From the NCBI GenBank assembly GCA_958349055.1, contig CATWBO010000007.1, positions 1 to 64,000 on the forward strand: a stretch of DNA of 64,000 nucleotides, in the 5' to 3' direction. The notes under the pieces were generated by a model, which ran no database searches, had not been told where the DNA came from, and saw only the letters and a list, made by a program, of their open reading frames with translations. The position numbers and the translations under genes are program-made. This DNA comes from an uncultured bacterium. GTDB taxonomy: Bacteria > Actinomycetota > Coriobacteriia > Coriobacteriales > Coriobacteriaceae. Positions 15,844 through 24,536 of the stretch are shown piece by piece. The stretch's first letter is position 1; each line of letters starts with the position of its first letter.

Positions 15844-17493
15844 TTAGCGCTCGTAGATTAGGTTACCTGCCAGGTAGGTGGCCTGAACTTTGGTGTCCTG
15901 GAGCTCTTGGGGGTCGATGGTGAGTGGATTTTGGTCTAGGACTACCAGGTCGGCGTATTTGCCGGGTTCCAGGCTGCCGAGGTTTTGCTCGTCGCCCGCT
16001 GCATAGGCGCTGCCCAGGGTGTAGTTGCGCAGAGCCGTTGCCGCATCGATACGCTCGCTCGGCAGCCAGCCGCCCTCGGGCCAGTGGCTTTTGGGGTCCT
16101 GGCGCGTGATAGCCGTGTAGAGCACGTTCATGCTGGTAACGGTCGTGATAGGGCTGTCAGTACCGAAGGCTTGGCGAATGCCGCGCTGTTTATAGGTCGC
16201 AAACGGCCACATGATGCGGCTGCGCTCCAAGCCCAGGTCGCGCTCCGGACCACCCGGGTCGAGCGTGATATGGCAGGGCTGACTCGAGGCGACCACGTTG
16301 AGCTTGCGCAGGCGGTCGATGTCCTCGGGCAGGAGGTTCTCCAGATGCTCGAGTGTGTTATGGCCGTGCTGGGGCAGGCCGTAGAGCCCTGCCGCTTCCT
16401 CAAAGATATCGAGTGCGGCATGGATGGCACCGTCGCCGATGACGTGAATGCGCACGGTGTGTCCGCGCTCCGCAGCCGCCAGAACCAGCTTACGCATACG
16501 CTCGGCAGGAACCGTCAGACGGCCCTGGTCGCCCGGGAAGCGCGGGTTGGTATAGGGCTCGGTGAGATAGGCCGTGTGTTCGCTCGAGACGCCGTCGAAG
16601 AACTGCTTAAAACCAGGCGCCGAGAGCAGCGCATTGTTCGCGTAGCGGGTCTGCAGTTCTTCTAAGCGCGATTGGTCATCCAGCAACGTGGGGAACAGAT
16701 GAGCTCGAATGCCCAGCTTGCCGGCTGCCTGTAGCTTGTCGTAGACATCGTCGCGGATAAAATCGCAGCCCGGCATAGGCATGAGCGACATATCGCAGAT
16801 CGAGGTGATACCCTGCTCGGCCATACGCCTCATTTGATCGGCGTAAGCGCTTGCAATGCGGTCCTCGCCCAGCCATTCAAGACAGCGCGGAAGCAGCTGC
16901 ATAGCGGCCGCCTCGTGAGCGATACCCGTGAGCTCGCCGTTTGCATCCTTGTCGTAACTGCCGCCCGCTGGCGGCTCGCTGTCGCGCGTGACGCCGAGCG
17001 CCTCGAGTGCACGGCTGTTGAGCCAAAGCGTATGCCCGTCGCCCGAATACATAACGCAGGGACGATCGGGGAATGCCGCATCGAGCGACGCCTTGGTAGG
17101 ATGCTCGGGCGGGTCCCAACGGTAGTCGCGCCAGCCCTGCGTCACAACCCAAGCGTCATCGGGCAGGTCCTTGGAAAACTCAAGCGCGTGCTGCACCAGC
17201 GCAGCCTCGGACGTGCCCATATCCATGAGCATGTACGGCGAGGAGCCGACCGAGGTATGGAAGAAGTGCAGATGAGCGTCATGGAAACCTGGGCAGACAA
17301 ACTGCTCGCCGTAGTCGATAACCGACGTGGCGGCAGGCGCGGCGGCAATCACGTCATCGGGCGCACCGACTGCGACGATACGGTCGCCTGCGATGGCAAT
17401 CGCCAGCTCGCGGGCGGTATCGATGCCGTCTTGCGCGGTAAAGACGTTCTTGGAGCGGATAATCCGATCAATATGTTGCATGGGCATCCCCAT
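15844..17493 (-). CDS. Amidohydrolase family protein (YtcJ-like)
   Basis: A 549-aa metal-dependent hydrolase of the amidohydrolase superfamily, YtcJ/Amidohydro_3 type. The true substrate is unknown. An N-terminal beta-sandwich (IIRSKNVFTAQDG) leads to the metal motif HDAHLHFFH near residues 71-79. Later come HVIGDGAIHAALDIFEE, FGTDSPITTVTSMN (metal aspartate region), and the C-terminal GSLEPGKYADLVVLDQNPLTI. The frame stays open far upstream without coding character. The start is uncertain among three in-frame ATGs (17493, 17487, 17481), none with a strong ribosome site. It is divergent from the M20 peptidase gene. Confidence 0.85.
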   Translation of the reverse strand: MGMPMQHIDRIIRSKNVFTAQDGIDTARELAIAIAGDRIVAVGAPDDVIAAAPAATSVIDYGEQFVCPGFHDAHLHFFHTSVGSSPYMLMDMGTSEAALVQHALEFSKDLPDDAWVVTQGWRDYRWDPPEHPTKASLDAAFPDRPCVMYSGDGHTLWLNSRALEALGVTRDSEPPAGGSYDKDANGELTGIAHEAAAMQLLPRCLEWLGEDRIASAYADQMRRMAEQGITSICDMSLMPMPGCDFIRDDVYDKLQAAGKLGIRAHLFPTLLDDQSRLEELQTRYANNALLSAPGFKQFFDGVSSEHTAYLTEPYTNPRFPGDQGRLTVPAERMRKLVLAAAERGHTVRIHVIGDGAIHAALDIFEEAAGLYGLPQHGHNTLEHLENLLPEDIDRLRKLNVVASSQPCHITLDPGGPERDLGLERSRIMWPFATYKQRGIRQAFGTDSPITTVTSMNVLYTAITRQDPKSHWPEGGWLPSERIDAATALRNYTLGSAYAAGDEQNLGSLEPGKYADLVVLDQNPLTIDPQELQDTKVQATYLAGNLIYER

Positions 17494-17649
17494 CTCTGGC
17501 AGGAAATTCAACACCCCCGAGTGTACTCCCCCGCCCTTGTAACAAAACCCCAAGCGGCAAACGGCAACTTTACCAGCCCTAGCGGCAGGTGGCATACTGG
17601 AGAGAGCCTGTACGATTTTGCGATCAACCCAGCAAGGAGCAAATCGACC

Positions 17650-19113
17650 ATGACGAAGACCAAGGCACAGCAGATTATGGCGGCGACCGAGGCTCGCGCG
17701 GCTGACGACGTCACCGCAGCCATCAAAGATATCGCTACCGAGTTTGAACCCTATATCATCAAGCAGCGCCGGCACTTCCATAAGCACCCGGAGCTGAGCC
17801 TTGCCGAGGAGCGCACGACCTCCGACATCGCCAACCAGCTCGACGCCATGAATATCCCCTACGAGCGTCCGCTCAAGACCGGCTTGGTGGCAACGCTTCG
17901 CGGTACCGCGTCGGATGCCTACCACGAGGACGGCACGCCGCGCCGCCGCATCCTGCTGCGCGCGGATATCGACGCCCTGCCCGTCACCGAGCAGACCGGC
18001 GAGGAGTTTGCCAGCGTCAACGAGGGCTGCATGCACGCCTGCGGCCACGACTGCCACATCGCCATGATGCTCGGCACGCTGCAAATCCTGCGCCATATGA
18101 CCGACGACATCCACGGCGAAGTCCGCATCGTCTTCCAACCCAGCGAGGAAAACGGCCAGGGCGCCAAACTCATGATCGGCACGGGCGTGCTCGACGGCGT
18201 CGATGGCGCCTACGCCGCGCACATCTGGAGTGAGGTCGACGCCGGCACCGTGAGCTGCGAGCCCGGACCGCGCATGGCCAATACCGACTGGTTCCGCATC
18301 GACGTCCGCGGCACCTCGTGCCACGGCGCCATGCCCCAGCGCGGTCACGACGCCGTTATGGTTGCCGCCGAGATCGTCAATGCCCTGCAGACCATCGTTT
18401 CGCGCGAGATCAGCCCCTACGAGCCGGCTGTCATCACCGTCGGCGAGCTGCACGGCGGCACCGCGCGCAACGTTATCGCCGGCACGGCCTACCTCGCCGG
18501 CACGGTGCGCACCTACGGAGATTCGACCCACGAGGAAATGCCGGAGCTCATGCGCCGCATCGTGGAGCATACCGCGGCCGCCTTGGGCGCCGAAGCAGAG
18601 CTCACCGACTACACCATCGCCAATTACAAGGTCGAAAACGATGCCGCCTCGAGCGAGCGCTGCCGCCAGGCAGTAATCAAATGCCTGGGCCCCACCGGTC
18701 AAGGCCATTACCGCGGCACGCTTTCGGGCGAGGATTTTTCGGAGTACCTGCGCCGCGTACCGGGCGTGCTCGCCTTTGTAGGTACGCGCAACCCCAAGAT
18801 TGGCGCCACGTACGCCCAACATTCTTGCTTCTACAAGATTGACGAGTCGGTACTGGCCAAGGGCTCCATGGTGGCCGCCCAGTATGCCATCGACTTTTTG
18901 GCCGAGCCCACGCAAGAAGAGCTCGACGGCCCCACGATTGCCGCGGTCGCCGAGACCAACCCCGACCTGGCAGCCAAACTGCGCTCTGCCAAGGCCACGG
19001 CCGCCGAGGCCCGCGACGCCATGCACGATGCCCGCACCGCCCGACACGCCGCAATCAAGGGCATCCACGACGCTCGCGCCGCCGCCCGCCGCGAGGAGAA
19101 GCACAACGAGTAG
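17650..19113 (+). CDS. M20 family amidohydrolase/peptidase
   Basis: A 487-aa protein of the M20D group, which includes hippurate, indole-acetyl-amino-acid and N-acetyl-diaminopimelate hydrolases. Metal ligands are visible in MHACGHDCHIAMM (about 127-138) and QPSEENGQGA (about 165). RGTSCHGAMPQ is the dimerisation-domain histidine motif, and AQHSCFYKIDE supplies the C-terminal metal histidine. Residues after about 425 form an Ala/Arg-rich helical tail not usual in the family. AAGGAG lies 11 nt before the ATG. The exact substrate cannot be told. Its neighbour, the divergent amidohydrolase, suggests scavenging of amidated compounds (inference). Confidence 0.88.
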   Translation: MTKTKAQQIMAATEARAADDVTAAIKDIATEFEPYIIKQRRHFHKHPELSLAEERTTSDIANQLDAMNIPYERPLKTGLVATLRGTASDAYHEDGTPRRRILLRADIDALPVTEQTGEEFASVNEGCMHACGHDCHIAMMLGTLQILRHMTDDIHGEVRIVFQPSEENGQGAKLMIGTGVLDGVDGAYAAHIWSEVDAGTVSCEPGPRMANTDWFRIDVRGTSCHGAMPQRGHDAVMVAAEIVNALQTIVSREISPYEPAVITVGELHGGTARNVIAGTAYLAGTVRTYGDSTHEEMPELMRRIVEHTAAALGAEAELTDYTIANYKVENDAASSERCRQAVIKCLGPTGQGHYRGTLSGEDFSEYLRRVPGVLAFVGTRNPKIGATYAQHSCFYKIDESVLAKGSMVAAQYAIDFLAEPTQEELDGPTIAAVAETNPDLAAKLRSAKATAAEARDAMHDARTARHAAIKGIHDARAAARREEKHNE

Positions 19114-19158
19114 TCGATCCACGACCATCTCGCAGTCATAGCCGCATCGCGATGTCAA

Positions 19159-19194
19159 AGCGGGGGCGGACGTATCGAAACGTCCGCCCCCGCT
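19159..19194. terminator. Bidirectional terminator between convergent genes
   Basis: AGCGGGGGCGGACG and CGTCCGCCCCCGCT form a 14-bp stem with an 8-nt loop, between the plus-strand peptidase and the minus-strand zinc-ribbon gene. CATTCTTC follows on the plus strand. Confidence 0.75.
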
Positions 19195-19252
19195 CATTCT
19201 TCAAGCGCTATTTCTACCATTTCTACCCGTCCCAAAATGGCAGACGGCGTGG

Positions 19253-20539
19253 CTACTCGTCCTGCGGGTCCTCGTCGGAGCTTGGCGCAGGCTCGGGCTC
19301 AGGTGCAGGCTCGGGCTCCGGTTCCGGCATGGGCGCGGGCTCGGGCTCAGGCTCAGGCACGGGCGCGGGCTCGGGCTCGGGCGCAGGCGCCGGCGCCGCA
19401 GCGGAATCGGATACGGGCGCTGCGTCGGCGCTAAAACCAGCCGGAGCAGACTTCTTCTCAAACGGCAATACAAAAGTCAGAACGTCGTCCTTATCCTCAT
19501 CGGCCCATTCGCTTGCATAGCGTGCAACCCAATAGCCAACGGCACGGTGCTTGAGCATCTTGCCAAAGACCGTGAGAAATACCGTGACAAACGCCGTCAG
19601 CACCAAGAACAATACGAGCGTAATGCCACCGCCGGTAACAAGCGCCTCAATAGCCGTAGGACGGTAGTAGTAGCTATACATACCGACAGAGGCAATGGTG
19701 CCAAAGACGAACGTCAGAATCCAGGTGACAACGTTGGCGACCAGGCCCGTCAAAAACTCGGGAAGAAACGAAGCGCAGAACAGCTTGGTCTTGTTGTGCT
19801 TAAACGCCGCCCAGACCTTGTCGAGCGAAAACGCACTCTCCACACGACCAGTCACCGCAAAGTGCATCACGGCGATGTCGGCGAACATTTTAAAGAAGAC
19901 CCCCAGGACCGCCGTGGCAATCATAGCCAGGACAAGCAAGCCAAGCGAGCCAAACAGCGCAGCCTCGAGCGCATAAGAGCCGTAATACGAATACGAGCCC
20001 GCGGCGCCAATTACCACGCTCTCCACCAGCGAAAGCACTACACCGATAACGGGAATGGCAGCGATAACCTCGAGCACGACCGAAATAACGCTCGAAAAGA
20101 CTCCGAGACCAAACGACGTGGAGCGCATGAGTGGACGGTCCATGCCGTCATCAACCTTGAGCGAAAGATCACGGCCCCACTCGATACCAAAGCCGGAACC
20201 GCACACGCTCGCAATGCAAGCTGCCAAAAAGCCGATGGCAGCCGCAATGCCGCCGATAACGGGAATAAACAACACGAGCACCGACACAACGCAAATCAGC
20301 GCCGGCAAAAACGCGATTTGGCATACACGCTGAAGCACACCCGGAGTCTTGGTCATATCTTGGAACGCCTGAGCCACACAGCCCTTTGGCGCATTCGCCA
20401 CGGGCGGTTGCGGAACAAACTGCTGGGGCTGAGGCTGTCCCTGGAGAGCGGGTCCAGCGGCACCGGCATTAGGAGCACCACACGCGCCGCAGAACTTGTC
20501 GTTATCGCCCATGGGGGCGCCACACTGCGAGCAGAACAT
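19253..20539 (-). CDS. Zinc-ribbon membrane protein with a Pro/Glu-rich tail
   Basis: A 428-aa protein. A zinc ribbon opens it: C3-x2-C6 ... C17-x2-C20 in MFCSQCGAPMGDNDKFCGAC. A Pro/Gln-rich linker (to about residue 50) leads to several hydrophobic segments (about 75-360) in a DUF4013-like layout. The last roughly 70 residues are alternating Ala/Pro/Glu (PEPEPAPVPEPE) and end in an acidic SSDEDPQDE. Start: ATG at 20539 with AAGGGATG upstream; the frame is open 24 codons further but without a ribosome site. Such proteins are common and uncharacterised; the tail may span the wall or act as a polyproline rod. Confidence 0.75.
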   Translation of the reverse strand: MFCSQCGAPMGDNDKFCGACGAPNAGAAGPALQGQPQPQQFVPQPPVANAPKGCVAQAFQDMTKTPGVLQRVCQIAFLPALICVVSVLVLFIPVIGGIAAAIGFLAACIASVCGSGFGIEWGRDLSLKVDDGMDRPLMRSTSFGLGVFSSVISVVLEVIAAIPVIGVVLSLVESVVIGAAGSYSYYGSYALEAALFGSLGLLVLAMIATAVLGVFFKMFADIAVMHFAVTGRVESAFSLDKVWAAFKHNKTKLFCASFLPEFLTGLVANVVTWILTFVFGTIASVGMYSYYYRPTAIEALVTGGGITLVLFLVLTAFVTVFLTVFGKMLKHRAVGYWVARYASEWADEDKDDVLTFVLPFEKKSAPAGFSADAAPVSDSAAAPAPAPEPEPAPVPEPEPEPAPMPEPEPEPAPEPEPAPSSDEDPQDE

Positions 20540-20688
20540 AGAATCATCCCTTCGTATCTTGAGCGAATCACTTGGATCGCAAACGATGTCTTTAACATCA
20601 TTATTGCCCAATGTGGGGTCAAATACTCAAAGATGACCGATTTGCAAGGTACACGGCGCCAGCAGGCGGTTCGTTGAATACGTCTGCG

Positions 20689-21711
20689 TTAGTTCGTTCC
20701 GCGGAAACCCTTGCCGACGATCTCGGAGCTGTCGACAATCGTGATAAAGGCACCCGGATCGATCTCGCGCGCGTAGCGACGCAGTTGCACGGCCTCGCGA
20801 CGACTCAGCACGCTCATGATCACCGTCACGCACTTGCCCGAGAAGGCGCCGTAGCCGCGACTGATGGTCGCCGTACGGTTGAGATGCTTGACGATAAACT
20901 CCTCGACCTTAAGGGGCTCGGAACAAATGACCGTGCAGACCTTACGAAGGTGAATGCTCTCAATGGCTTTGTCGACCACAAGCGTCTTGGCAAACAGGCC
21001 GAGCACGCAGTACAGACCGACGCGCGGGCCATACAAAAAGGCCGCGATGGTCACGATGCCGATATCGACCAGCAGCAGGGCGCGGCCAATCTCGAGCGTC
21101 GTGCGACGTTTGAGGATCATGGCGAGAATGTCCGTGCCGCCCGTCGAGGCACCAATATCAAAGACGATAGCGCTGCCGAGCGCCGGCAGAATCACGGCAA
21201 AGCACAGGTCGAGCCACATATCGCCCGTCATCGAGACATCGGTCGGGATAAAGAGCTCAAACAGCGAGACGTAGGCCGAAAGCGCAAACGAAGCGAAGAC
21301 GCTCCACAGAATCGCCTTGCGCTCCAAAAAGATAAAGCCCAAGACGACGAGAACCGCGTTGATAATCCACATAAAGACGCCGACGGGAAGGGTCGGGAAC
21401 AGCGTGGACAGAATGACCGACACGCCCGAGGTGCCGCCAAAAGCAAAGTGATTAGGGGTTTTAAACGCGACGATGGCAAAGGCCGTGAGGATCAGGCCCA
21501 AATTGAGCTCGGCAAAAAAGCGCGGAAAGCCCGGCTCCTGACTGCGCTTGCGACCAGCGCGCTCGCCCCGCTCGATAACATCGCGATCGACCACGCGCTC
21601 CATCGGCACCACGGGAGGACGATGCACCTCCTCGGCAGCACGCGACGCCGCCTCTGCCGCAGCGGCCTCAATTGCCCATGCCTTGCTTTCTGTTTCGTGC
21701 TCGTCGGCCAT
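20689..21711 (-). CDS. YitT family membrane protein (DUF2179)
   Basis: A 340-aa protein. A charged N-terminus of about 55 residues is followed by five to six hydrophobic helices (about 65-240) with FGGTSGVSVILSTLFP and DIGASTGGTDILAMILKRRT, both typical of YitT. A C-terminal soluble DUF2179 domain (about 245-335) carries TVICSEPLKVEEFIV and RGYGAFSGK. The family is of unknown function. AGGGG precedes the ATG. It appears to be a single-gene unit. Confidence 0.85.
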   Translation of the reverse strand: MADEHETESKAWAIEAAAAEAASRAAEEVHRPPVVPMERVVDRDVIERGERAGRKRSQEPGFPRFFAELNLGLILTAFAIVAFKTPNHFAFGGTSGVSVILSTLFPTLPVGVFMWIINAVLVVLGFIFLERKAILWSVFASFALSAYVSLFELFIPTDVSMTGDMWLDLCFAVILPALGSAIVFDIGASTGGTDILAMILKRRTTLEIGRALLLVDIGIVTIAAFLYGPRVGLYCVLGLFAKTLVVDKAIESIHLRKVCTVICSEPLKVEEFIVKHLNRTATISRGYGAFSGKCVTVIMSVLSRREAVQLRRYAREIDPGAFITIVDSSEIVGKGFRGTN

Positions 21712-21825
21712 TACGGCAACCCCTCGTTAACAATTTGGAAACAATGCGCTCATTAGGGTAACGCGGAACGTGGGGATTGCAACCCTTAGTTAGACGAGCG
21801 GTATGGCTACATCGGGAGCGTACAG

Positions 21826-21865
21826 AAACGGCCGGCCACGCTTTTGCTTGCGCGGTCGGCCGTTT
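21826..21865. terminator. Hairpin downstream of asp23
   Basis: AAACGGCCGGCCACGC and GCGCGGTCGGCCGTTT form a 16-bp stem (one or two wobble or mismatched pairs) with an 8-nt loop, between the convergent-facing ends of this region. It probably acts as a terminator, in addition to the palindrome at 21876-21917. Confidence 0.55.
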
Positions 21866-21875
21866 GGCGTTTTCG

Positions 21876-21917
21876 CAGATAAAATCTGCCAAAACAAACC
21901 TGTCCCTTTTTGGAAGG
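21876..21917. repeat. Dispersed palindrome, family member A1
   Basis: This stretch of about 42 nt, with core CAAACCTGTCCCTTTTTGG, ends at the base before the asp23 stop codon complement. A near-identical copy lies at 52373-52416. CCAAAA/TTTTTGG are the short arms. Confidence 0.75.
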
Positions 21918-22439
21918 TTATTCGTGCTGGCTGGTGCGGTGCTCGTACTCCTCGGGGGTAATGACGTCCTCGATGCGTAGGTTGACGCCCGCCACCTCAA
22001 GGCCGGTCATCGCGGCAAGGCGCTCGGTGACACGTGCCTTGACATCGTCGAAGATCGCGGGCGCATAGGCGCCGTACTCGATGATGACGGAGATGTTGAC
22101 GACCACGCGATTGTCATCGGTGACCTCGACCGTCACGCCCTTGGTCAGATTCTCGGCACCAAACTGCTCCTGCACAAAGTGCATAAGGTTGCCCTTCATG
22201 CCCAGAACGTGCGGGACCTCGCGAGTGGCCATGGCAACGATCTTCTCGATCACGCCGTTGGAATAGGTCAGCGAGTCCTCGGACTCATCCGCTTCCTCGT
22301 CGTCCTCGTCCGCATCGTCGGCGGGTTCGGCCTCGACGAGCGCCTCGTCCTCGAGCGTTACGTCCTCGGCCTCGGCGGCGACGGTCTCGTCTGCCTCGAG
22401 CTCGGTATCGGCTACATCGACCTTCGTATTAAAAGCCAT
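21918..22439 (-). CDS. Asp23/Gls24 family envelope stress protein
   Basis: A 173-aa protein. Residues 1-65 are an acidic, disordered-looking extension (ADDADEDDEEADESEDS). The Asp23 domain (about 66-165) begins YSNGVIEKIVAMATREVPHVLGMKG and continues VVVNISVIIEYGAYAPAIFDDVKARV. In Gram-positive bacteria Asp23 is tethered to the membrane by AmaP and responds to cell-envelope stress; that is knowledge of the family. AAGGAGGAACC stands before the ATG. It is the last gene of amaP-DUF2273-asp23. Confidence 0.9.
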   Translation of the reverse strand: MAFNTKVDVADTELEADETVAAEAEDVTLEDEALVEAEPADDADEDDEEADESEDSLTYSNGVIEKIVAMATREVPHVLGMKGNLMHFVQEQFGAENLTKGVTVEVTDDNRVVVNISVIIEYGAYAPAIFDDVKARVTERLAAMTGLEVAGVNLRIEDVITPEEYEHRTSQHE

Positions 22440-22483
22440 GGTTCCTCCTTATGCCTGCCGCGGATGCGACAGTCGAATACATA

Positions 22484-22861
22484 TTAGCGGCCGCTAAACA
22501 GACGGCCGAAGAAGTTGACGATCCCGTTCTCGCCGTCGCGAATTTGGCCGATCACAGCGCCGATCAGCACGAAGAATGCAATGACGAGCGTGTCCCACAG
22601 GCCCAACGTGAGCACCAACACGGCGAGGATAAAGCCGGCGACGGCGCCGAGCGTGGTGTTGGGATGACGCACAGCATAGCTCCAGATGGCAGCGCCCGTA
22701 CCCTTGATGAGACCCATAGCCTCGTCAAAATCCGCGGTTGCCGCGTCTTGCAACTCGGTTGCCTCCGCTTTGGAATCAACAGGTTCGCTCGCCGGCGTGG
22801 CGGTCTGGTCAATCGTCAGGCGCGGCGTACGAGCGGTCTTATCTTGATTGGTATCACTCAC
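22484..22861 (-). CDS. DUF2273 small membrane protein
   Basis: A 125-aa protein with a polar N-terminal 55 residues and two adjacent hydrophobic helices (HPNTTLGAVAGFILAVLVLT and DTLVIAFFVLIGAVIGQI), then GENGIVNFFGRLFSGR. The DGEN/FFGRLF ending is characteristic of DUF2273, which co-occurs with Asp23 and AmaP. Start: GTG at 22861, inside the 3' end of amaP (8-bp overlap), so it is translationally coupled. The frame is open further up inside amaP, but that is the amaP sequence in another frame. Confidence 0.85.
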   Translation of the reverse strand: MSDTNQDKTARTPRLTIDQTATPASEPVDSKAEATELQDAATADFDEAMGLIKGTGAAIWSYAVRHPNTTLGAVAGFILAVLVLTLGLWDTLVIAFFVLIGAVIGQIRDGENGIVNFFGRLFSGR

Positions 22862-23399
22862 CGGAAACCTCCACGGTCTGGACGGTAGTCTTGGACGGCA
22901 AAAAACGGACGCGCGTGGTCGTACCCGGCGTGCCGAGCATGGTGTCGCAAGCTTCCTCGATGCGCTGCTGCATCGCGGTAGCCAGAGATGCCACGTCCTT
23001 ATCGTCAAGCGCGATAGCCTCGACCTTAAAACGGACGCGCGAATCGTCGGGGCCTTGGACGCGGGCCTCGACATGCTCGACCATCACGCGGTCGTCGCGC
23101 TCGGCAGCAACCCTGGCGCACGAAGAAAGCGCCGCAAGGGTAACCTCGATATTGCGCTCCCCCGCCGGATGCACGCAGGACGGCTCGCGACGGGCGAACA
23201 TCAGGCGGAAAAAGCTTACCAGCACGCCGATCGCCACGACGCCGGCGCACGCCGTGACGACGACGCGCGGCATGGGGTCGCGCATCAGCAGCATAAAGCG
23301 ATACGTATACGGCCCCCAAAACTGGCAGACAAGCGTACCCAGCGCCACGATGGTGGCGGCAAGATACACGATCGCTAGGGCTCGTTTGAGTACGCGCAC
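22854..23399 (-). CDS. amaP: Alkaline shock response membrane anchor protein
   Basis: A 181-aa protein. Two N-terminal membrane helices (about 5-27 and 45-64) precede a soluble domain with NIEVTLAALSSCARVAAERDD and RVRFKVEAIALDDKDVASLATAMQQRIEEA. This is the AmaP layout, which anchors Asp23 to the membrane. GTG start with GGGAG 7 nt upstream. It is first in the three-gene cluster. A TATAAT at 23450-23455 on the minus strand may be its -10. Confidence 0.85.
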   Translation of the reverse strand: MRVLKRALAIVYLAATIVALGTLVCQFWGPYTYRFMLLMRDPMPRVVVTACAGVVAIGVLVSFFRLMFARREPSCVHPAGERNIEVTLAALSSCARVAAERDDRVMVEHVEARVQGPDDSRVRFKVEAIALDDKDVASLATAMQQRIEEACDTMLGTPGTTTRVRFLPSKTTVQTVEVSGE

Positions 23400-23458
23400 G
23401 CGGCGCTCCCTTCAAATCTCGGCTCTCGAAATGCAAAACGGTTCGCATCATTATAAAA

Positions 23459-23496
23459 GAGCCGGGTCCGGTGCTCTACGCACGCGGATCCGGCTC
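23459..23496 (-). terminator. Terminator after yebC-type gene
   Basis: GAGCCGGGTCCG and CGGATCCGGCTC form a 12-bp stem (one mismatch or wobble). TTTTATAATG follows on the minus strand, which also carries the presumed -10 of amaP, so terminator and promoter abut. Confidence 0.65.
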
Positions 23497-23565
23497 ATCT
23501 ATTCCACGAGGCTTGCATGCTCGCTTCATTATGCCCAGATATGCACGGCTTAACCCGTGCGAGCG

Positions 23566-24372
23566 CTACTCCTCCTCGAGGGCAGCGATGACCTCGTCGG
23601 TCATGTCCATAGTGCTGTAGACGTCCTGGACGTCGTCGAGCTCCTCGAGACGGTCGATGAGGCGCTGAACCTTCTTGGCGTCGGCGCCGGAGACCTCGGT
23701 CGGAGTAGTCGGGACCATGGTGGTCTCGGAGCCCTTGACCTGGACGCCCTGCTCCTCGAGCGCCTTGGAGACAGCCATAACCTCGTTGGCAGTAGTCCAG
23801 ACGATCCACTCCTCGCCGGCGTCCTCGTAGTCCTCGCCACCGGCCTCGGCGATGGCCATCATGAACTCATCCTCGTCACCGGCAGCACCGTTGGCGATCA
23901 TGGTCTCCTTCTTGGCGTTCTCGTCCAGGATCTCCTTGGCGACGACGATCTGGCCCTTGCGCTCAAACTGGAAGGCGACGGAGCCGGAGGTGCCCAAGTT
24001 GCCACCAGCGTGGGAGAAGGCGGAACGGACATCAGCGGCGGTACGGTTGCGGTTGTCGGTCAGGCAGTCGACGTAGACGGCGACACCGGCGGGACCGTAG
24101 CCCTCGTACACGATGTTCTCGTAGACGGCGGCGTCAGCACCCGAACCAAAAGCCTTGTCGATAGCGGACTTGATCTTGTCCTTAGGCATGGACTGAGCCT
24201 TGGCCTTGGCAACGGCAGCGGCGAGGCTGGCGTTGTTCTCGGGCAGCGGGTCACCGCCGAGACGGGCAGCAACGGTGATGTTGCGGCTGAGCTTGGAGAA
24301 GAGGGCGGAACGCTTGGCGTCCTGCGCGCCCTTACGATGCTTGGTTGTGGCCCACTTAGAGTGTCCGGACAT
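23566..24372 (-). CDS. YebC/PmpR family protein
   Basis: A 268-aa protein with the family opening SGHSKWATTKHRKGAQDAKR, then FSKLSRNITVAARLGG, NASLAAAVAKAKAQSMPKD and YEGYGPAGVAVYVDCLTDNRNRT. YebC proteins were described as transcription regulators. More recent work on the family links some members to translation through difficult peptide stretches. Which applies here cannot be told. ruvC-A-B, often next to yebC, are not present in this window. It has its own terminator. Confidence 0.93.
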   Translation of the reverse strand: MSGHSKWATTKHRKGAQDAKRSALFSKLSRNITVAARLGGDPLPENNASLAAAVAKAKAQSMPKDKIKSAIDKAFGSGADAAVYENIVYEGYGPAGVAVYVDCLTDNRNRTAADVRSAFSHAGGNLGTSGSVAFQFERKGQIVVAKEILDENAKKETMIANGAAGDEDEFMMAIAEAGGEDYEDAGEEWIVWTTANEVMAVSKALEEQGVQVKGSETTMVPTTPTEVSGADAKKVQRLIDRLEELDDVQDVYSTMDMTDEVIAALEEE

Positions 24373-24500
24373 ACGTGTCTCCTATCGGTTTCGACCTAAA
24401 GCCCAGCGCAGATGCTCGGGCAATATAAACAAACGTCGTTATGATATACCTACTAGCCTGCGAGATAAACCCCAAAATGAAGGCGTCGTGATGATGCCCC

Positions 24501-24536
24501 CTTTGGTGCAAAGAAACCTGACCCCAATGCACCAAG
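24501..24536. repeat. Dispersed palindrome, family member B
   Basis: CTTTGGTGCA ... TGCACCAAG surround a core reading GGGGTCAGGTTTC on the minus strand. It touches the stop codon of the DUF6020 gene with no gap. Related in layout to the palindromes at 26758, 41610, 42043 and 51009. Confidence 0.6.

Noticed and set aside
17494..19197. Upstream continuation of the amidohydrolase frame to 1117 codons
   Set aside because: The added part is the mirror of the M20 peptidase gene and has no protein-like motifs. The real start is near 17493.
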